A stretch of 64,000 bases of DNA from Hybos culiciformis (Eukaryota; Arthropoda; Insecta; Diptera; Hybotidae): the NCBI GenBank assembly GCA_964007475.1, contig OZ023273.1, positions 71,177,430 to 71,241,429 on the forward strand, read 5' to 3'. Position numbers and translations under genes: made by a program. This document shows positions 25,929-38,476 of this stretch, piece by piece; within the stretch, counting starts at the first letter, position 1, and each line of letters starts with the position of its first letter. Below the pieces are notes generated by a model, which had not been told where the DNA came from, did not search any database, and was given only the letters and a program-made list of their open reading frames with translations.

Positions 25929-26482
25929 ATAAAAAAAAATTAAAAAAAAAATTAAAAAAAAATTGAAAAAAAATTGAAAAAAAAATTAATTAAAAAAAAA
26001 AATTTAGTCTCCCTCCAGCCGTATCTCCGAAACGGTGCCTTTACCCCACAAACAGCTTTAGATTTTGGGGGTTTGGGCACCGCCTCCACTACTATACTTT
26101 TTTCGGTGAATTGTGTTTTAGGTGAATTGTGTTTTCGGTGAATTGTGATTTTGTGAATTGTGTTTTCGGTGAATTGTGTTCAATACTATTTTCGGTGAAT
26201 TGTGTTTTCGGTGAATTGTGTTTTCGGTGAATTGTGTTTTCGGTGAATTGTGTTTTCGGTGAATTGTGTATTCGGTGAATTGTGTTTTCGGTAAATTGTG
26301 TTTAATACTATTTTCGGTGAATTGTGTTTTCGGTGAATTGTGTTTTCGGTGAATTGTGATTTCGGTGAATTGTGTTTTCGGTGAATTGACGCGATACGCT
26401 TATTATCTATAACTATGCTAATATTTTGTAAACTGTTTGTATTAAGCAGATATTAAATAAATAAATAAATAAATAAATTAAT
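25785..26482 (+). mobile_element. LINE/SINE-like 3' end with minisatellite and AAAT tail
   Basis: A GC-rich leader CAAATCCCACTGACCAACCA (near 25789; a near copy is at 59199) is followed by a 150-bp A-rich tract bracketed by two copies of CTCCCTCCAGCC (25850, 26012). Then comes a segment around GGGGGTTTGGGCACCGCC, the 16-bp minisatellite, and a terminal (AAAT)n run (26453-26478). A short tandem tail of this kind is usual at the 3' end of non-LTR retroposons. No reverse transcriptase is present. Confidence 0.45.
26101..26389 (+). repeat. 16-bp minisatellite (TTTTCGGTGAATTGTG)
   Basis: About 18 near-identical 16-bp units of TTTTCGGTGAATTGTG, twice interrupted by a CAATACTA/TAATACTA variant (about 26180 and 26302). 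That points to a higher-order duplication of several units. It lies within the putative retroposon tail. Confidence 0.9.
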
Positions 26483-27260
26483 AAAAACATTTGTTTATCA
26501 ATTGTGTAAACATTTTCTGCTCATAGATTGAGCTTTAGTACGAGTAGCTACTTTATATAATAAAAACATTTATAGTTATTTTATTGATAATTAAGAATTA
26601 TCCAAATTTCGATAAAATTAAAAATGCATTCAAAGGATTAATGTGTGTTTTTTTATGAATGATAATTATAGATCCTTGTTTATAATGATTGAAGCAAACA
26701 TTTAAGCAAATGATAATATTTCTTCAAAATAATATACATACGTCATATATTATATCAGTTTTGAATTTACATTTATATGTATTTTAGGTAGAAAAAAATT
26801 TTTAAAACGGAAGTTAAAATAACTCATATATTCATATCCGTTGGGTCAAATTAATATAAATAAAAAGTCAAAAAATATTATTTTCTTTAAATTTTTTTAA
26901 AAATATATATTATGTATATAGGTATATAGGTATAGAAAAATAAAATTTCATATTTTAGAAACATTAATTTTTGGAAACCATCTATGAAAATGAATATTTT
27001 TTTATTTGTTTGAATTGGCCTTAAGTAATTGAATTTTTTTTTATTATTACTTCTACTAACAATGTTAGTTGACACTTTTTTATTAAATCTGTTTTTTATT
27101 ATTTTATAACAAGAATGATATTGCTTGCTTCTAGCTATTAAAAAAAAAAAAAATTAAAATAAAATTGAAAATATATTTTCTTTAATAATATAAAATTTTC
27201 AAAGAGTGACTAACAAAATTTTCTTTGTTGTTAACGTTTGTAAATGTTTTGTATATACAA
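26483..27260. other. AT-rich stretch, nothing recognised
   Basis: No gene or sizeable repeat; weak frames only. Confidence 0.6.
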
Positions 27261-27262
27261 TA

Positions 27263-27899
27263 CAGGCATACCTCGATTAACGCTACCTCTTTTAGCGCTG
27301 TTTCGCTATAGCGCTCTTTTGATTTTTTTTTGCATTAAAGCATTTTTTAAAACGTTTTATTTTTCTAATTTCATATTTATAATTGTTGGAATCCCTCTTT
27401 TTCAAAATTTCAAAAACAATTATAATTTAGGGAATCCTAATATGAAATATTGTATTAATTGTTCTTTCGAAATAGTGACATGGTTTGATAGAGACCTCAG
27501 TAATTTTGATGAAATAAATGAAATTCATTAAATAAAAAAAAATCAATTGCTTATAAAAAAAATATGGCCGAGAAAAGAACGGGTGAGCCAAACACACATG
27601 TTGCTAAACAATCTAGAAAAAGCTTGACGTTGGAGATGAAAATGAATGTTATTAGGCGAATTGAGAACGGTGATCGACAGTTTCTAATTTTCAAAAAAAA
27701 GTATAAATGAATTAAAAAAAATTTTCAAAACAAAATACAATTTTTTTATTTTTGACTTCAAAGTACCAAAAAAAAATTGATTAGGAACGTAACCCCATAT
27801 TTTACTGTAAATACCACCTCTTTTAACGCTGTTTCTGTTAACGCTCAATTTTTAGCAATTTTCAGGAACGCATCATGAGCGCTAAACGAGGTATGCCTG
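27263..27899 (+). mobile_element. pogo/Tigger (Tc1-mariner) transposon remnant
   Basis: The left end CAGGCATACCTCG and right end CGAGGTATGCCTG are perfect inverted repeats of the Tigger/pogo type. TA flanks each end (27261-27262, 27900-27901), the Tc1-mariner target duplication. Subterminal repeats CCTCTTTTAACGCTGTTT and the like occur on both sides. At 637 bp it is far shorter than an autonomous element and retains only the beginning of the transposase (27564-27710). Confidence 0.85.
27564..27710 (+). pseudogene. Tigger/pogo transposase N-terminal fragment (CENP-B HTH)
   Basis: Forty-eight codons from an ATG give the start of a pogo-family transposase: a basic leader (MAEKRTG...), then KSLTLEMKMNVIRRIENGD. 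This corresponds to the first helices of the CENP-B-type N-terminal helix-turn-helix that binds the element's ends. The reading then runs into low-complexity sequence and a stop. The second HTH and DDE domains are absent, consistent with an internal deletion of the parent element. The ATG fits the known N-terminal form of the family. Confidence 0.75.
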
Positions 27900-27901
27900 T
27901 A

Positions 27902-30240
27902 TACATTTTTTTTTTTATATTTTGTCAAACATAGATAGAGAGGCATGAGATAGAACATTTTGCCCGCAAATAATAAAAAAAGGGGGTGAAAAGAAAAATT
28001 TGATACTGGGATGAATATTTTCAATAGATTAGACACATTTTCTATAATTTCTGGGTAGTAAGAACTTTCTGGGTACGTTATTTCTGTCACTTTTAAGAAA
28101 AAAAAAATCTTACTAAATAAAAATTGCAAACACTCGTTGTTAATTCAATTTTTCGAAGTAACTTAATAAGCATTATTTGTACACATTTGTTTACAGTTGA
28201 TTAAACATTATGAACATTATTTATTTGCTCAACGTGCGGTGCATTAACAAAACATTGCAAAAATTACATTAATCTCACATGCTGTAGCTACATACAATAA
28301 TAATTTTAAATAATTTCACTTGATAATAAATGAAATATTTTCATAACGAATTAATTAACTAAAAATATATGTTTCAAATGTAGCTGATTTTTTCATTCTA
28401 TTTGTCAAATTTTATTAATTAAACAAGTTTCATTAATTTTATTTTATTTATTCATTATAGGCTAACAATTTGATTATAACACAAACTATAAAAATTTTAA
28501 TTGTATGTAAAAAATATATAAATAAAAAAAATTTAAAGTAAACGTTTTTATAACGGAATAAAATAGTTGCTAAATTCTGTTTTAACGACATCCAGGCTTT
28601 AACGACATCCCGGCTTAAGTAGAAAAATTCTTTAAGAAAAAAATTAAAAATATTAAAAAAACAACTAGAATGTAAAAAATAATGTTTTTTAAATTTCTAA
28701 TCAGATAATAATTGATAACCTCATACCGATATCCCTGAAAATTCATTCTCACGAAAAACGTGGTGCGCGTGTGATAAACAATATTTTGAATGAATTATTC
28801 ACCTAAAAATGTTCAATTTTAGTATCCTATAACCATCTCGGGTTCCAATGATACTTAAGTTCAAAATTTCAACCAAATCAGTCCAGCGGTTTAGGCGTGA
28901 TTGAGGAATCAGTGGAACCATGGAACCACAAAAATCATTACATTATGTTGCATTGTCATCCATTTCTGACCTATTCTCAAATTTTTAAGCCTCTATCTCA
29001 TCTGGAAGTGCCCGAAAAATTTATTACAAAATTCCACCCGAAAATGAAAGTGAGTTAATAAAAACGTTTTAAAATATTCAAAAGCTCATAACGTTTAAGA
29101 AATTTGTAATATTAATAAATTTTTCAAAAGGATAAAAAGCAATCACAAAAAAGGAAGGAAAATATATTTTGAAATAATGTAAAATGTCTATAAGTTATGT
29201 CTTTCACACTAAAGCAAACAATTAATATTTGAAGAATTTTAAGATTTTTATATAGATAGTTTTAAACGACACTAAAGTAATATCTTCGCAAGTAAGTAAG
29301 AATATTGTAAAGGAACATGAACAAATTTTAAGGTATCTTGGATGGAATTAACAAAACAATACTTAAGTCTTATAAACTTTAGTTTCCAAAGATATATCTG
29401 CCAACATTATTCAAATATATATATTAAGTTAAAACATTTTAAAACCCACTTAATTGTTTTATTTGTCTTACGTGTTTTTTATAGTCATTTATATATAATA
29501 ACATAACATATTTATAAATAACATATAACGATATAACATATAAATTATTACATGTAAAAAAGTCCTCAACGGATTCACTAATTATACACATAATTATACA
29601 CAAACTTAAAGTTAATTAAAAGTTATAAAGAAAACTTAAAACTTTATAAAAAAAAAACATTGTTTTCTTAAATCAAACTAAAGATTCATTAAGTTCTCGA
29701 AATCAAAAAATAAAATTACTGTCATCGCATATTTTCCCATAATTATAACAAGAAAATATTATTATTTAGAAGTTTTAGCATAAAAGTTCAAAATAAAATA
29801 TTAAATTTACCAAAATTCTATGTAAATATTTTTGCAAAAATTTGTGTTTGAATAAAATTCACGAATATTTTTACATTATACATCCATACACGTTTTCAAT
29901 CATTTTGCCCAATCTTTAATTTTTTTTTTATTTTTCAATAATTTTCATAACATTTTTTCTTCTTCTAAAATAAATCTTCATCTCATTGATTTCTGTACTC
30001 CTACAAAGTTAGAATTATTTTGTTATGTCTTTGATATCAAACAATTTTCAGAATTATTTTATATATTATCAAAAGAAGAATCACAATATTAATATAAAAA
30101 TTTTTCATAATCCATCATTACTTATTTTAGTATTGAAAACCAAATATATCTTTTCTGGTTTTCTACCGAAAAACATGCCTGAGATTTAAGTAATCATGAA
30201 CAGGGTATCAATATCAACTTGTTTAAATTTTTAATGCGAA
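27902..30240. other. AT-rich stretch with one Helitron/retroposon-like scrap
   Basis: At 28820-28960 the words TTTCAACCAAATCAGTCCAG and CGGTTTAGGCGTGATTGAG form the reverse of the AAACCGCTGAACTGATT segment found in the Helitron-like copies, so this is a scrap in the opposite orientation. At 28590-28615 GGCTTTAACGACATCC repeats. Nothing else is recognisable. Confidence 0.5.
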
Positions 30241-30720
30241 TGTCTTCTGTAAGTTGTATTTACATTCGCAAATTTAGCTCGGTAAATGGTCCATTACATG
30301 CATCAATACACATGCAATTATAGAGGAATGTAAATTGTATTTACATTTCCCTGTGATGTAAATTGTATTTACATTGCTCTATATTGTATTTACATTCTTC
30401 ATTTTGAACTGCGTAATACTATAAACAAAAATAATATCACTCACACTCACAATATTTCAATACAGACAAATACCAAAAAAAAAAAAAAATTGCAAATGTA
30501 TACCTCTCACATGCATCATATCAATGTCAAACAAAGCTTAGTTTATAATGCTAAAATCTAAATTTTCCCTCTGAGCTAATCTATATTTTCCCTCTGAGCA
30601 AACAAAAAAAAAAAAGAAAAGAACCAATAAAAAAATTCGCGGCTATTTTTTTTTTTTAAAGCGGCCAGTCGATCAGTCGATGAATTTTCTTAACATGTGT
30701 TTCAATCTACTATTTTTAAA
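30241..30720 (+). repeat. Hairpin-family repeat, copy lacking the hairpin
   Basis: Three degenerate repeats of GTAAATTGTATTTACATT (30325-30400) are followed by CTCACAATATTTCAATACA (30449) and end with TTCTTAACATGT..CAATCTACTATT (30687-30714). The same order, reversed, is present at 44675-45170. The TTCTTAACATGT tail is also the right arm of the hairpin at 31361-31556. This copy seems to have lost the central hairpin. Confidence 0.55.
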
Positions 30721-31112
30721 GGATCTTCGAACCTCTACTACTAAATTTTTAAACGAGTGTGGTTGGATTTTAGTACAAAAATTTAAACCACACTTCAAAA
30801 ATTGCACTTATTTTTATTCAAAAAAACAAAATGAATAAAAATAGAACAATGGTAACCTTAAAAAAATCTTTGTTGTCATTATAAAGTTTGCTGTCGCTGT
30901 CAATTGTCAAATGTCAAGTAAGAATTTTTTTTCTTTTATCAACAAACGAGGAAAATGGCAGCAACAAGGAGATTATTTATTGTAAAATAAATTATAATTA
31001 TATAATTATTATTTGATTTTATTTTTAATTATAAAAAATATAATTATAAAATTATTATTATTTTTTTTAATAATTAAAAATAAAATTAAATAAAATTTAA
31101 GAAGACCATTAG

Positions 31113-31243
31113 TTCCTAAAATAATAAAAAAAAAATTAGTAATTTTTCTAAAAAAAAATTATTCGATTTTTTTTTTTGCAAAAAAGAAAATGAATAATTT
31201 TTTTTTGGAAAAATTACTAATTTTTTTTTTAATATTTTAGGAA
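31113..31243. repeat. A/T-rich palindrome (foldback)
   Basis: TTCCTAAAATAATAAAAAAA and AATTAGTAATTTTTC at the left are mirrored by GAAAAATTACTAATT and AATATTTTAGGAA at the right. Arms are about 50 bp around a T-rich centre. It is a likely foldback MITE; no target duplication was determined. Confidence 0.65.
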
Positions 31244-31360
31244 TCTTCCGGTTTGAAATCATTTCGATAAATAAATAAACTTCCTTATTAAATTTTATTT
31301 CCTTGCTTCATTTTGAACTTTTTTGTTTATTTTTTTCATTATCTCTCTCTCACATGCACA

Positions 31361-31556
31361 TTAAAGCAGTATAACATGTTAATCAAATTTGTTATACAGC
31401 TCGTTTTGTATACACACAAACATATAGACACTTGTCAATATTATATCACTCGACCTTCGGTCTCGTGATATAAACTGACTCGTGTCTATGTGTTTGTGTG
31501 TATACAAAACTCGCAAGAATAACAAATTTTCTTAACATGTATTGTAATCTACTATT
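31361..31556 (+). mobile_element. Hairpin MITE, family B copy 1
   Basis: Long imperfect arms of about 80 bp pair from AACATGTTAATCAAATTTG (31374) to AAATTTTCTTAACATGT (31524). They include TTTTGTATACACACAAACA and its mirror TGTTTGTGTGTATACAAAA. The tip is CACTCGACCTTCGGTCTCGTG. The same tip and arm layout occurs reversed at 44675-44880. No coding capacity. Transcripts would fold into a long stem. Confidence 0.75.
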
Positions 31557-34131
31557 AAACATTATATTTTGTTTAATGAATTAATTGCAGTCAGAACTAT
31601 AGAAATGTTTGTAAATTATATAAATAACATAACAAAATAAATAAAAACAATTGAAAGCTTACACAATCCTGTATGCATAATTTCTAACCTAGTTATGCTT
31701 TTTTTCATTAAAAAAAATTAGTTTTTGGAATCAATTTATTCTGGAATATGAAAAAGTTAAGCGTAAATGTGAAAAATTCATATTTTCAGTTAGAAAGACT
31801 TATTATTATACCGAGCATTAATTTCAACAGGGTTTTGTTTGTAATGTTCTGAATTAGAATGAATCTCTTCTTAATTTTTTTTTTCATTCAATATTTTTTT
31901 TTCGACTGCACGCTTTTTTTTTGCCGTCACTGTAAAAGAAAAAAAATTTGAACAGGGGTCCCCCTATCAAATGGGTTTTAAACACTCTTCTTTTGTATTG
32001 CCAAAAATATTACGAATTTTTAGCATATTCCGTAATATTTTTGGCAATTTTTTTTATTGAAAAATTAGAAAAATTATTAATATTAATTTATACTTACATG
32101 TCAAATTGAAAATCCTTCTTTTTCTTAAAAAAAAAAATTATTTTTAAAAATAAAAATTAATTTTTCATACAAAAATTTGATTTTTGTATGAAAAGCTTAT
32201 TCGACCTTAATACATAGACAAATTTGATGTTTCGTCTTTTATACAGAGAAGTCAGTGGTTTAATAAAGGTTATTATTGAATTGATTTTCCTGTACAGACG
32301 AAAAACATTTTTATGGCCCGGACAAAAAAATCTGTAATATCGCATTTAAATAAAAATAAAAATTTTTGTTTAATGTTTTGGGCAAAATAGAATAATTGTG
32401 GTAAATAATGGTTAAAGTTAATTTAGTTCGTAACCAACAAGAGAATAAATGTAAATGAAACGTTAATATTCTACAAAAAAAAAGGGGTATTGGTTTATTG
32501 GCACGTGAGATTTTTGAACATTTTTGATAACATTTTCAATTATATAGAGTTAGGAGGTTCAGACTTTTCCCCGTCATCAAAGTAACTTCAGATTTGCAGA
32601 TTTAGTTAGAGTTTATGATCATTGGCCGCAATTTTAGAACCTAAAAGAATAATGTGCAGAATGAAGGGAGTCTCTTACTTTTATAATAACATATAGATGC
32701 ACTGCAATGCCTTGTAAAAATAGAACGATATCTGATAAATGAAATATGGGGCTAATTTTTAACATTTCAAATTACGTAAAATATTTTCGGTCACTATTGA
32801 AAAAAATACACATTTTTCGGTAATGGCAAGAAATTTCTTTTCTACTCAGGTTTTTTTTTCAACATTCTAAAATTTACTTTGTTCGGAAATTTATGAAAAC
32901 AGTTAATTTGTTTTTAAATTTTTGTTGCAAAACAGGCGAAAAAATTTGAAATTAATATGAAATTTTTACAAAATTATAGCAAAAAAATTTCTATTGTTTG
33001 ATTCTTAATTTGAAAACAAAATAAATCAATAATTTTTTTTTTTTCGATCTATGGATGTGGTTTTTTGTTTGAAAAATTGTTAGTATTACCTGTGAAATAA
33101 AAACTGTAATACTTTAAAATATATAGATTATATAAAAACTTAAAAAATTAGAAAATAAAGTATACAAATATACAAATCCTGTCTAATATAATTTACATAT
33201 TAAATTTATAATAATCCTTAATTTAATTTTTAAATTAAACCTTTTTATTCAACCCTCAGGTAAATTCTTGCTTTGGGTATTATCTTTTTTTTTCGCATTT
33301 TCGAATGGTCGAATGTACAGAAAATTGTTATTGTTATTGAAAATTTTATATTTTTTGCTTCAAATATAAAATATAGGAATATATTAAGGTCAAAAAATGC
33401 TCACAAATTTAACAAAAATTTCTTAAAGTTGTGAGCAATTTAAAAATAAAATATTTACAATAAATTTATGCACACAAAACCCAAGAAACCTAAAGAAATA
33501 TCCTTAAAGCCTTTTTTTTTTTGAAACATTTTAAGTTTAATTTTACTATTATTATTATTTTTTTTTCGAAATTCTACACATCATTAAAGTTCTATATCTA
33601 ACTATTTATTGCTTAAATCAAATTGTTGCCATTTATAATGAAAAAGAACTCAAAAATATAAATTTTATAAAACAAACTCAATTATTTGTAATCAATTAGT
33701 TTTTGAATTTAAATGCCGCGGCAATAAAAATTGTTTTTTTACGTACACATAATTTGTATATATATAACATTAGAGTACAGTAAATTGAATGTTTTTGATT
33801 TATTTACGAAAAAAGGTTCATCCTTTTATTTATTTTCGTAATTTTCAATGACATTGAATATAAAAATGTTAAATACGAAGACGTGACCAAGAGCAATGTT
33901 TTAGATTCACTTTAAATAATTCCAATTAAAAGGTTTTATCAACTCAAACATGTTCAACAATTTATATTTTGTGTGTGTCTAAATATCAAATAAACATTTA
34001 TTGTTTGCTCTTATTTTGCAGAATTGAAAAAAAAAAATAAAAATAAAAATTGAATTCAATTAATCGATAAGTACATATTACCAAGTACTACCAACCATTT
34101 TGTAACTTGTGCTATTAACGATTTTTATTCC
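31557..34131. other. AT-rich stretch with one small hairpin
   Basis: 31996-32048 is a hairpin: TTGCCAAAAATATTACG pairs with CGTAATATTTTTGGCAA. A minus-strand frame of 62 codons at 32157-32345 has no domain. The rest of the 2.5 kb is homopolymer-rich. Confidence 0.55.
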
Positions 34132-34135
34132 TTAA

Positions 34136-37081
34136 CCCTCAAACGGGCAAGATCGTAAAAATGCTTGGATCATGCTCATATTTTTTTTTCGAGTAAATAT
34201 AGTTAAAACAAGCTTAAGTTTAAATTTTTAAGTAAAAGTATTCACCTGAACGAACGTTAGGTGAAAATTAGTGAACACCGCCTCTAGACGGTCTTGCCGG
34301 TTTGAGTGTAAAAAAATATGACAAATATAAAACAAATTTTTTAATTCAGTAAAAAAGTTTTATTTGGAAAAAGATGAAAAAAAGCAATAAAATATATTAT
34401 TTTCGATGATGATAATCCCAGAAACAATTTTTATCGATGGTACCGCATAAATGTAAGTCGCATTTGGAACAAACGACTTGAGTATCGGACTTTTTACAAT
34501 GTTTGCACTTTTTTTTTGCTTTTCTATCCACCCAAACTGGAAAATGATCGGCACAATCAAACCTAACATCAGCAACTGGATGAACAGCTCTTTTGCCAAC
34601 ACCTGATAAGCCATACTGTTGTTCCTGGGTACTTTGACCAGACGACGGTCGTCCTACAGAACGTTTATCCTTGAAGGAAATAAGTCCAGCAGCTAATTCC
34701 TCCCGAAATTCTGGCAGTTGTAAAAGCTTTGCAATATCTGACGTATTACTGGAATCATTTGCTTTCTCGGCATGTACACAAAATGGTAGAACAATCTTAT
34801 CATAATATTTCGAGTTTTAACTCGAATGTGATACCGGCCCATCAGGCCATCCATAAGGTCTACTCCACCCATGTGAGCATTGTATTCTCGAATGATTTGC
34901 GGGCAATTGATTTCGATAAATTTTTTGTTCTTTCTATCATACCTGGAGGCCTTCGCAGCTTGCTTATCAGGATTAGTTCTTGCGAAATTCTCAATTCCAA
35001 CATATGTCGATGCTAAACGGACACATTTGTTATCTTTCCATGAAACTGTGTTAACATCGATTCCTTGGATTGAAGTAAGGTATTCTATGGAAAAACCTCT
35101 CTCCTTTTTGTTCACTTCGCTGTCAGTTGGCAGCTTACACGCCGGTATGCGATTGACTGTAAAAAATAAAGCAAATCATGTATTTTTGGCTGTAAATAGA
35201 AAAGTGAATCAAATACCTCTCACTGTGCCCAAACTGTAAATTCCCCTGGCTCGTAAATAGACTAAAAGTGGCAGCGATGTGTAAAAGTTATCAAAATACA
35301 GGATGTGGTGAACGAAATTAGGAATAGTTTGTGATAAACGAACAACAACATTTGATGTGGCTCCAAGATCTGGAGTGTCAGGCAGGATAACATTATCGCC
35401 AGCTCCATTATATATTTCAAAACGGTAGCCAAAACCGTTTGAATCGCAAAGGACAAACAATTTAACTCCCCACTTATGTGGCTTATTAGGCATGTATTGA
35501 CGAAGATGGTGTTTCGTCTTTGTGCTGCACATCTGTTCATCGACGCAAAGTCTAGCTGGTTTCGGGATTGAATCGAATCGGACGTTGATCTTGTTGGCCA
35601 GCGTGCGTATGCGGAACAGTGGGTCATATCCCGGTTCACCTTTCTTTTTTCGCAGCGACTCATCTTGGAACGATAAATATTTCTTGATGACAATAAATCG
35701 TTTCAATGGCATGCACTTTTGAATTGGCGTAAAAGCATGTTTTCCCCAATAGCTATCTGTATTAGGATAGCGATATACCGACATATACATTGTTATGCCA
35801 ATGTAATGCCTAATCTCAGCAAGAGTTGTTCGGAACGTCGAGTTTATATTTTCCTCCAAGGCGCAACGGTTTGTCTCTTCAACGATCAATTCGATGACAT
35901 CATCAGTGAAAAAATAATTAAAGAAATCCAGTGGTGTTAAGAGTTCTTTCACAGTGAAAGGAAGTGATGAATCGCCACGAAAAGCTACTTCGTTTACATG
36001 TAAACACATGGAGCGTTTACGCCAGACCAATTTTGATAGCTCTTTTGAGTCTTTCGATACTGCATTCAGAGCTAACAACAAAAAATATAAACAATGAATT
36101 TTTATATTAAATATAATTTTGAAGGTAATATAGTCATACCTCCTCCAGTGAAGCCACCAGCACTGGGCTGAATTGAGGGTCCACCACATTCAACTGTCGG
36201 TAATGGTGGTCGAGCTTTTTTGGGTATGCAGGGTTCTTTTATTTTAGTAGCTGCTGAGAAGGATGGTTCTTGTGTCTCAACTGTTTCGACCGCTGCAACA
36301 GGTATATCCATTTCACCCAAATTCAACGACATATTTATGCCTTGTACAAATAAATCAGGAATCTCTGTTGCATTCATTTCGTTAATGTACTCTTGGATGG
36401 CCTGTTCTTCTAAATTATAAGGCTCATTGAAAACATAATCTGGATCGCCAACACTGTCATCACTGTCGTAATTTTCGTCTCCGCTTTCCACAGAATCGAT
36501 GAACTCTAATATTTGATCATCAGACAATTTTTCTAAATTGATCTTTTTTTTAAAATCACGATGATTACGAAAATTACGGTCCATCTAACTCAGTTAAATT
36601 AAATAATGAGGTGAAATAAAAAAAAAAAATATATTCGAATGAAAAAAAAATGAAACAGATTGGAATATTTTTTTTACACGAAAACCGGCAACACCGTCTC
36701 AAGACGGTCTTGAATTTTACGCTTCTAAAGTACCATCAACATTTTTTTTTCACTCCAAATATGTTTTGTAACTCAAATATAATATGTAAACTACTTACGG
36801 TAAAATTATGAACTCCCTCACTTTCTTATAAATAATTTTTTATTTTAAATTAAAAACAATAATTTTGCAAAATAATTTCCGATGATTATTAGCGGACAGT
36901 TCGCTTTTCACTGATCATATCACTTAAACTAGTTGACAGATGGCGTTCAGTGTTGACATAAAATGTCAACCAAACTAGTCTACAGACGTTTTTCAGTTCA
37001 TTGATAAAAAAAAAATTCAAATGTAAAGCAGGAGTAAAAAAAACCGAAGACCGTCTTTAGACGGTCTTACCTGATTGAGGG
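34136..37081 (-). mobile_element. piggyBac transposon (2.9 kb, both ends present)
   Basis: TTAA flanks both sides (34132-34135, 37082-37085), the hallmark of piggyBac insertion. The ends are CCCTCAAACGGGCAAGA and the complement of CCCTCAATCAGGTAAGA. Subterminal inverted repeats are visible: GACGGTCTTGCCGGTTT at about 34287 versus AAAACCGGCAACACCGTC at about 36681, plus a palindrome GACCGTCTTTAGACGGTC at 37049-37066. The single gene is a three-exon transposase on the minus strand. The intact ends suggest it could still be mobilised in trans, although its own transposase is broken. Confidence 0.93.
34397..36584 (-). pseudogene. piggyBac transposase, three exons, disrupted C-terminus
   Basis: The DDD transposase cuts and joins at TTAA. 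Exons read on the minus strand are 36140-36584 (ATG at 36582-36584), 35217-36071 and 35156 down to 34397. The introns are 68 and 60 bp with GT-AG ends. Exon 1 encodes an acidic N-terminal region; exon 2 holds the start of the DDE_Tnp_1_7 domain. The catalytic aspartates fit VDEQM (about residue 326), YFDNF (about 409) and GGVDLMD (about 533). After IRLFYHF the frame runs out to a stop near 34693, while the expected Cys-rich C-terminal domain (CKHC..C..C..C) is found in another frame at about 34770-34397. So roughly the helix after the third aspartate is lost by a deletion or frameshift. Antisense frames here are shadows. Confidence 0.88.
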
Positions 37082-37085
37082 TTAA

Positions 37086-37780
37086 TTAATAAAATTGTAG
37101 GGCGCAGATATTCCAACCTAGTTGCACGATAAGTTATTGTACAGTTTCTTTAGTGTCTGGATCCAATATTTTAAATGACGCAAGAGCAATTGTTTAATGT
37201 TTATTTTTTTGTCTTCGACTTCATATGCTTAAAGATATTGGCATTTCATCCAATGTGCTTATTCTATGTAATATTGTGAGTAGTTTAGTTTTCCGCCCAA
37301 GGTTGATATTTTGTGTTCAACTTGCTCTTTGTTCACTTATATTAAACTTTTGTATAAAAAGAAAAAAAATCTTTATTCAGAAAAATAAGATCCCGATAGT
37401 TTGATTAACAATAAATAACCTTAAATTATAAGATCATTATTCTCAAAAAGAAACTTAAAGAAAATTCTTAACAGTGCAATATTTTGTCCGACAAAAGTTT
37501 AAAAAGAAATGTACAAGACCACTTAATTTACTTTTTTTTTGTAATAAAAATTTAAATTAAATTGTCTAAAAACTTGTTATCAAATTCACAAGAGAGATAA
37601 CTTTTTTGTTAGGCCCAGGTAAGTTTTCTTAAATTTATTTTTTTTGTAATAATTTTTTATATTAATCAAATTTTTAAAATTCACGTGCCAGTAATGATAT
37701 TTTATTATATTGAATTAAAGAGTTTAAATTTTTCAATTTTCATATTTATTGTATAAATGTATATATATATAAATATTACA
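37086..37780. other. AT-rich stretch, nothing recognised
   Basis: AT-rich flank between the piggyBac element and a GC-richer repeat. No gene seen. Confidence 0.55.
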
Positions 37781-38340
37781 GTAGGTACCCCAATATACCA
37801 TCGCGCCAGTTCGCAAAGAAATGTCAAGTATTTGTACTGGCATGGGCGTCGATTACTGAACCGGCCTACAAGTTCACTCATAGTTAACATATTTTTGGCA
37901 CACCGGCTTAAAATATGCCTCCGACTTGTTTGTTAGTTTTGAAACTAACCTGAACACCAATAAACAGGAGTTTGTCCCGGCCGCCAGTTTTAAGGTCAGC
38001 TGAAAAGACCAATTTAAATTACCGACTTTTGTGTCGGATATTGAACTATGTTCTAAGTCGAAACAAATATTTGACCTTGCAGTCTATCTTATTTTTGAGT
38101 GTAAGCGACTTATTACGGTAATCGTTCTCTTCAAACAGTTACTGGTTGTACATAAATGTCAGTTTACGTAAAGCTGACAGCAACGTGAGTTATTTTTGTA
38201 CAAATAACTATTATAAATTGCTTATTATATGTTGCTAAATCAAAGGAAATTGCAAGGCGTACATAAGCGCCAGTTTACGTAAAGCTGACAACAGCGTCAA
38301 TTATTTGTTGCTTTGTTGACTTTGTTGATAAGTTGACATT
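37781..38340 (+). repeat. GC-richer repeat, family C copy 1, with internal duplication
   Basis: It begins with TACCCCAATATACCA, contains the palindrome GTTAGTTTTGAAACTAAC (37930-37947) and a direct repeat of about 50 bp (38149-38200 and 38260-38310; CAGTTTACGTAAAGCTGACA in both). A related segment at 44265-44674 runs in the opposite direction with TACCCAATATACCA and GTTAGTTTCATAACTAAC. It lies just upstream of the ABHD17 exons and might be mistaken for a promoter. No promoter motif could be confirmed. Confidence 0.5.
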
Positions 38341-38476
38341 TATAATTTCATTATATTTTGAAAAACAAGCACGTGATGGAAAAAATTTAAACAACAATAA
38401 AATAAAATAAATAAAAAATAAAAAAAAGGTAAGTTTATTTTATTTTATTTATATTTTATTTAATTTTTTTTTTTAG

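Noticed and set aside
27244..27531. 95-codon plus-strand frame
   Set aside because: It overlaps the end of the Tigger remnant and has no domain; the real relic coding starts at 27564.
34360..34614. 84-codon minus-strand frame as a separate gene
   Set aside because: It is the wrong frame over the Cys-rich C-terminal part of the piggyBac transposase.
34729..35940. Plus-strand ORFs of 66-119 codons opposite the piggyBac gene
   Set aside because: Antisense shadows of the transposase exons, with no domain of their own.
36901..37020. Possible promoter of a host gene
   Set aside because: This GC-richer part lies inside the piggyBac 5' region between the transposase start and the terminal repeat, so it belongs to the element.
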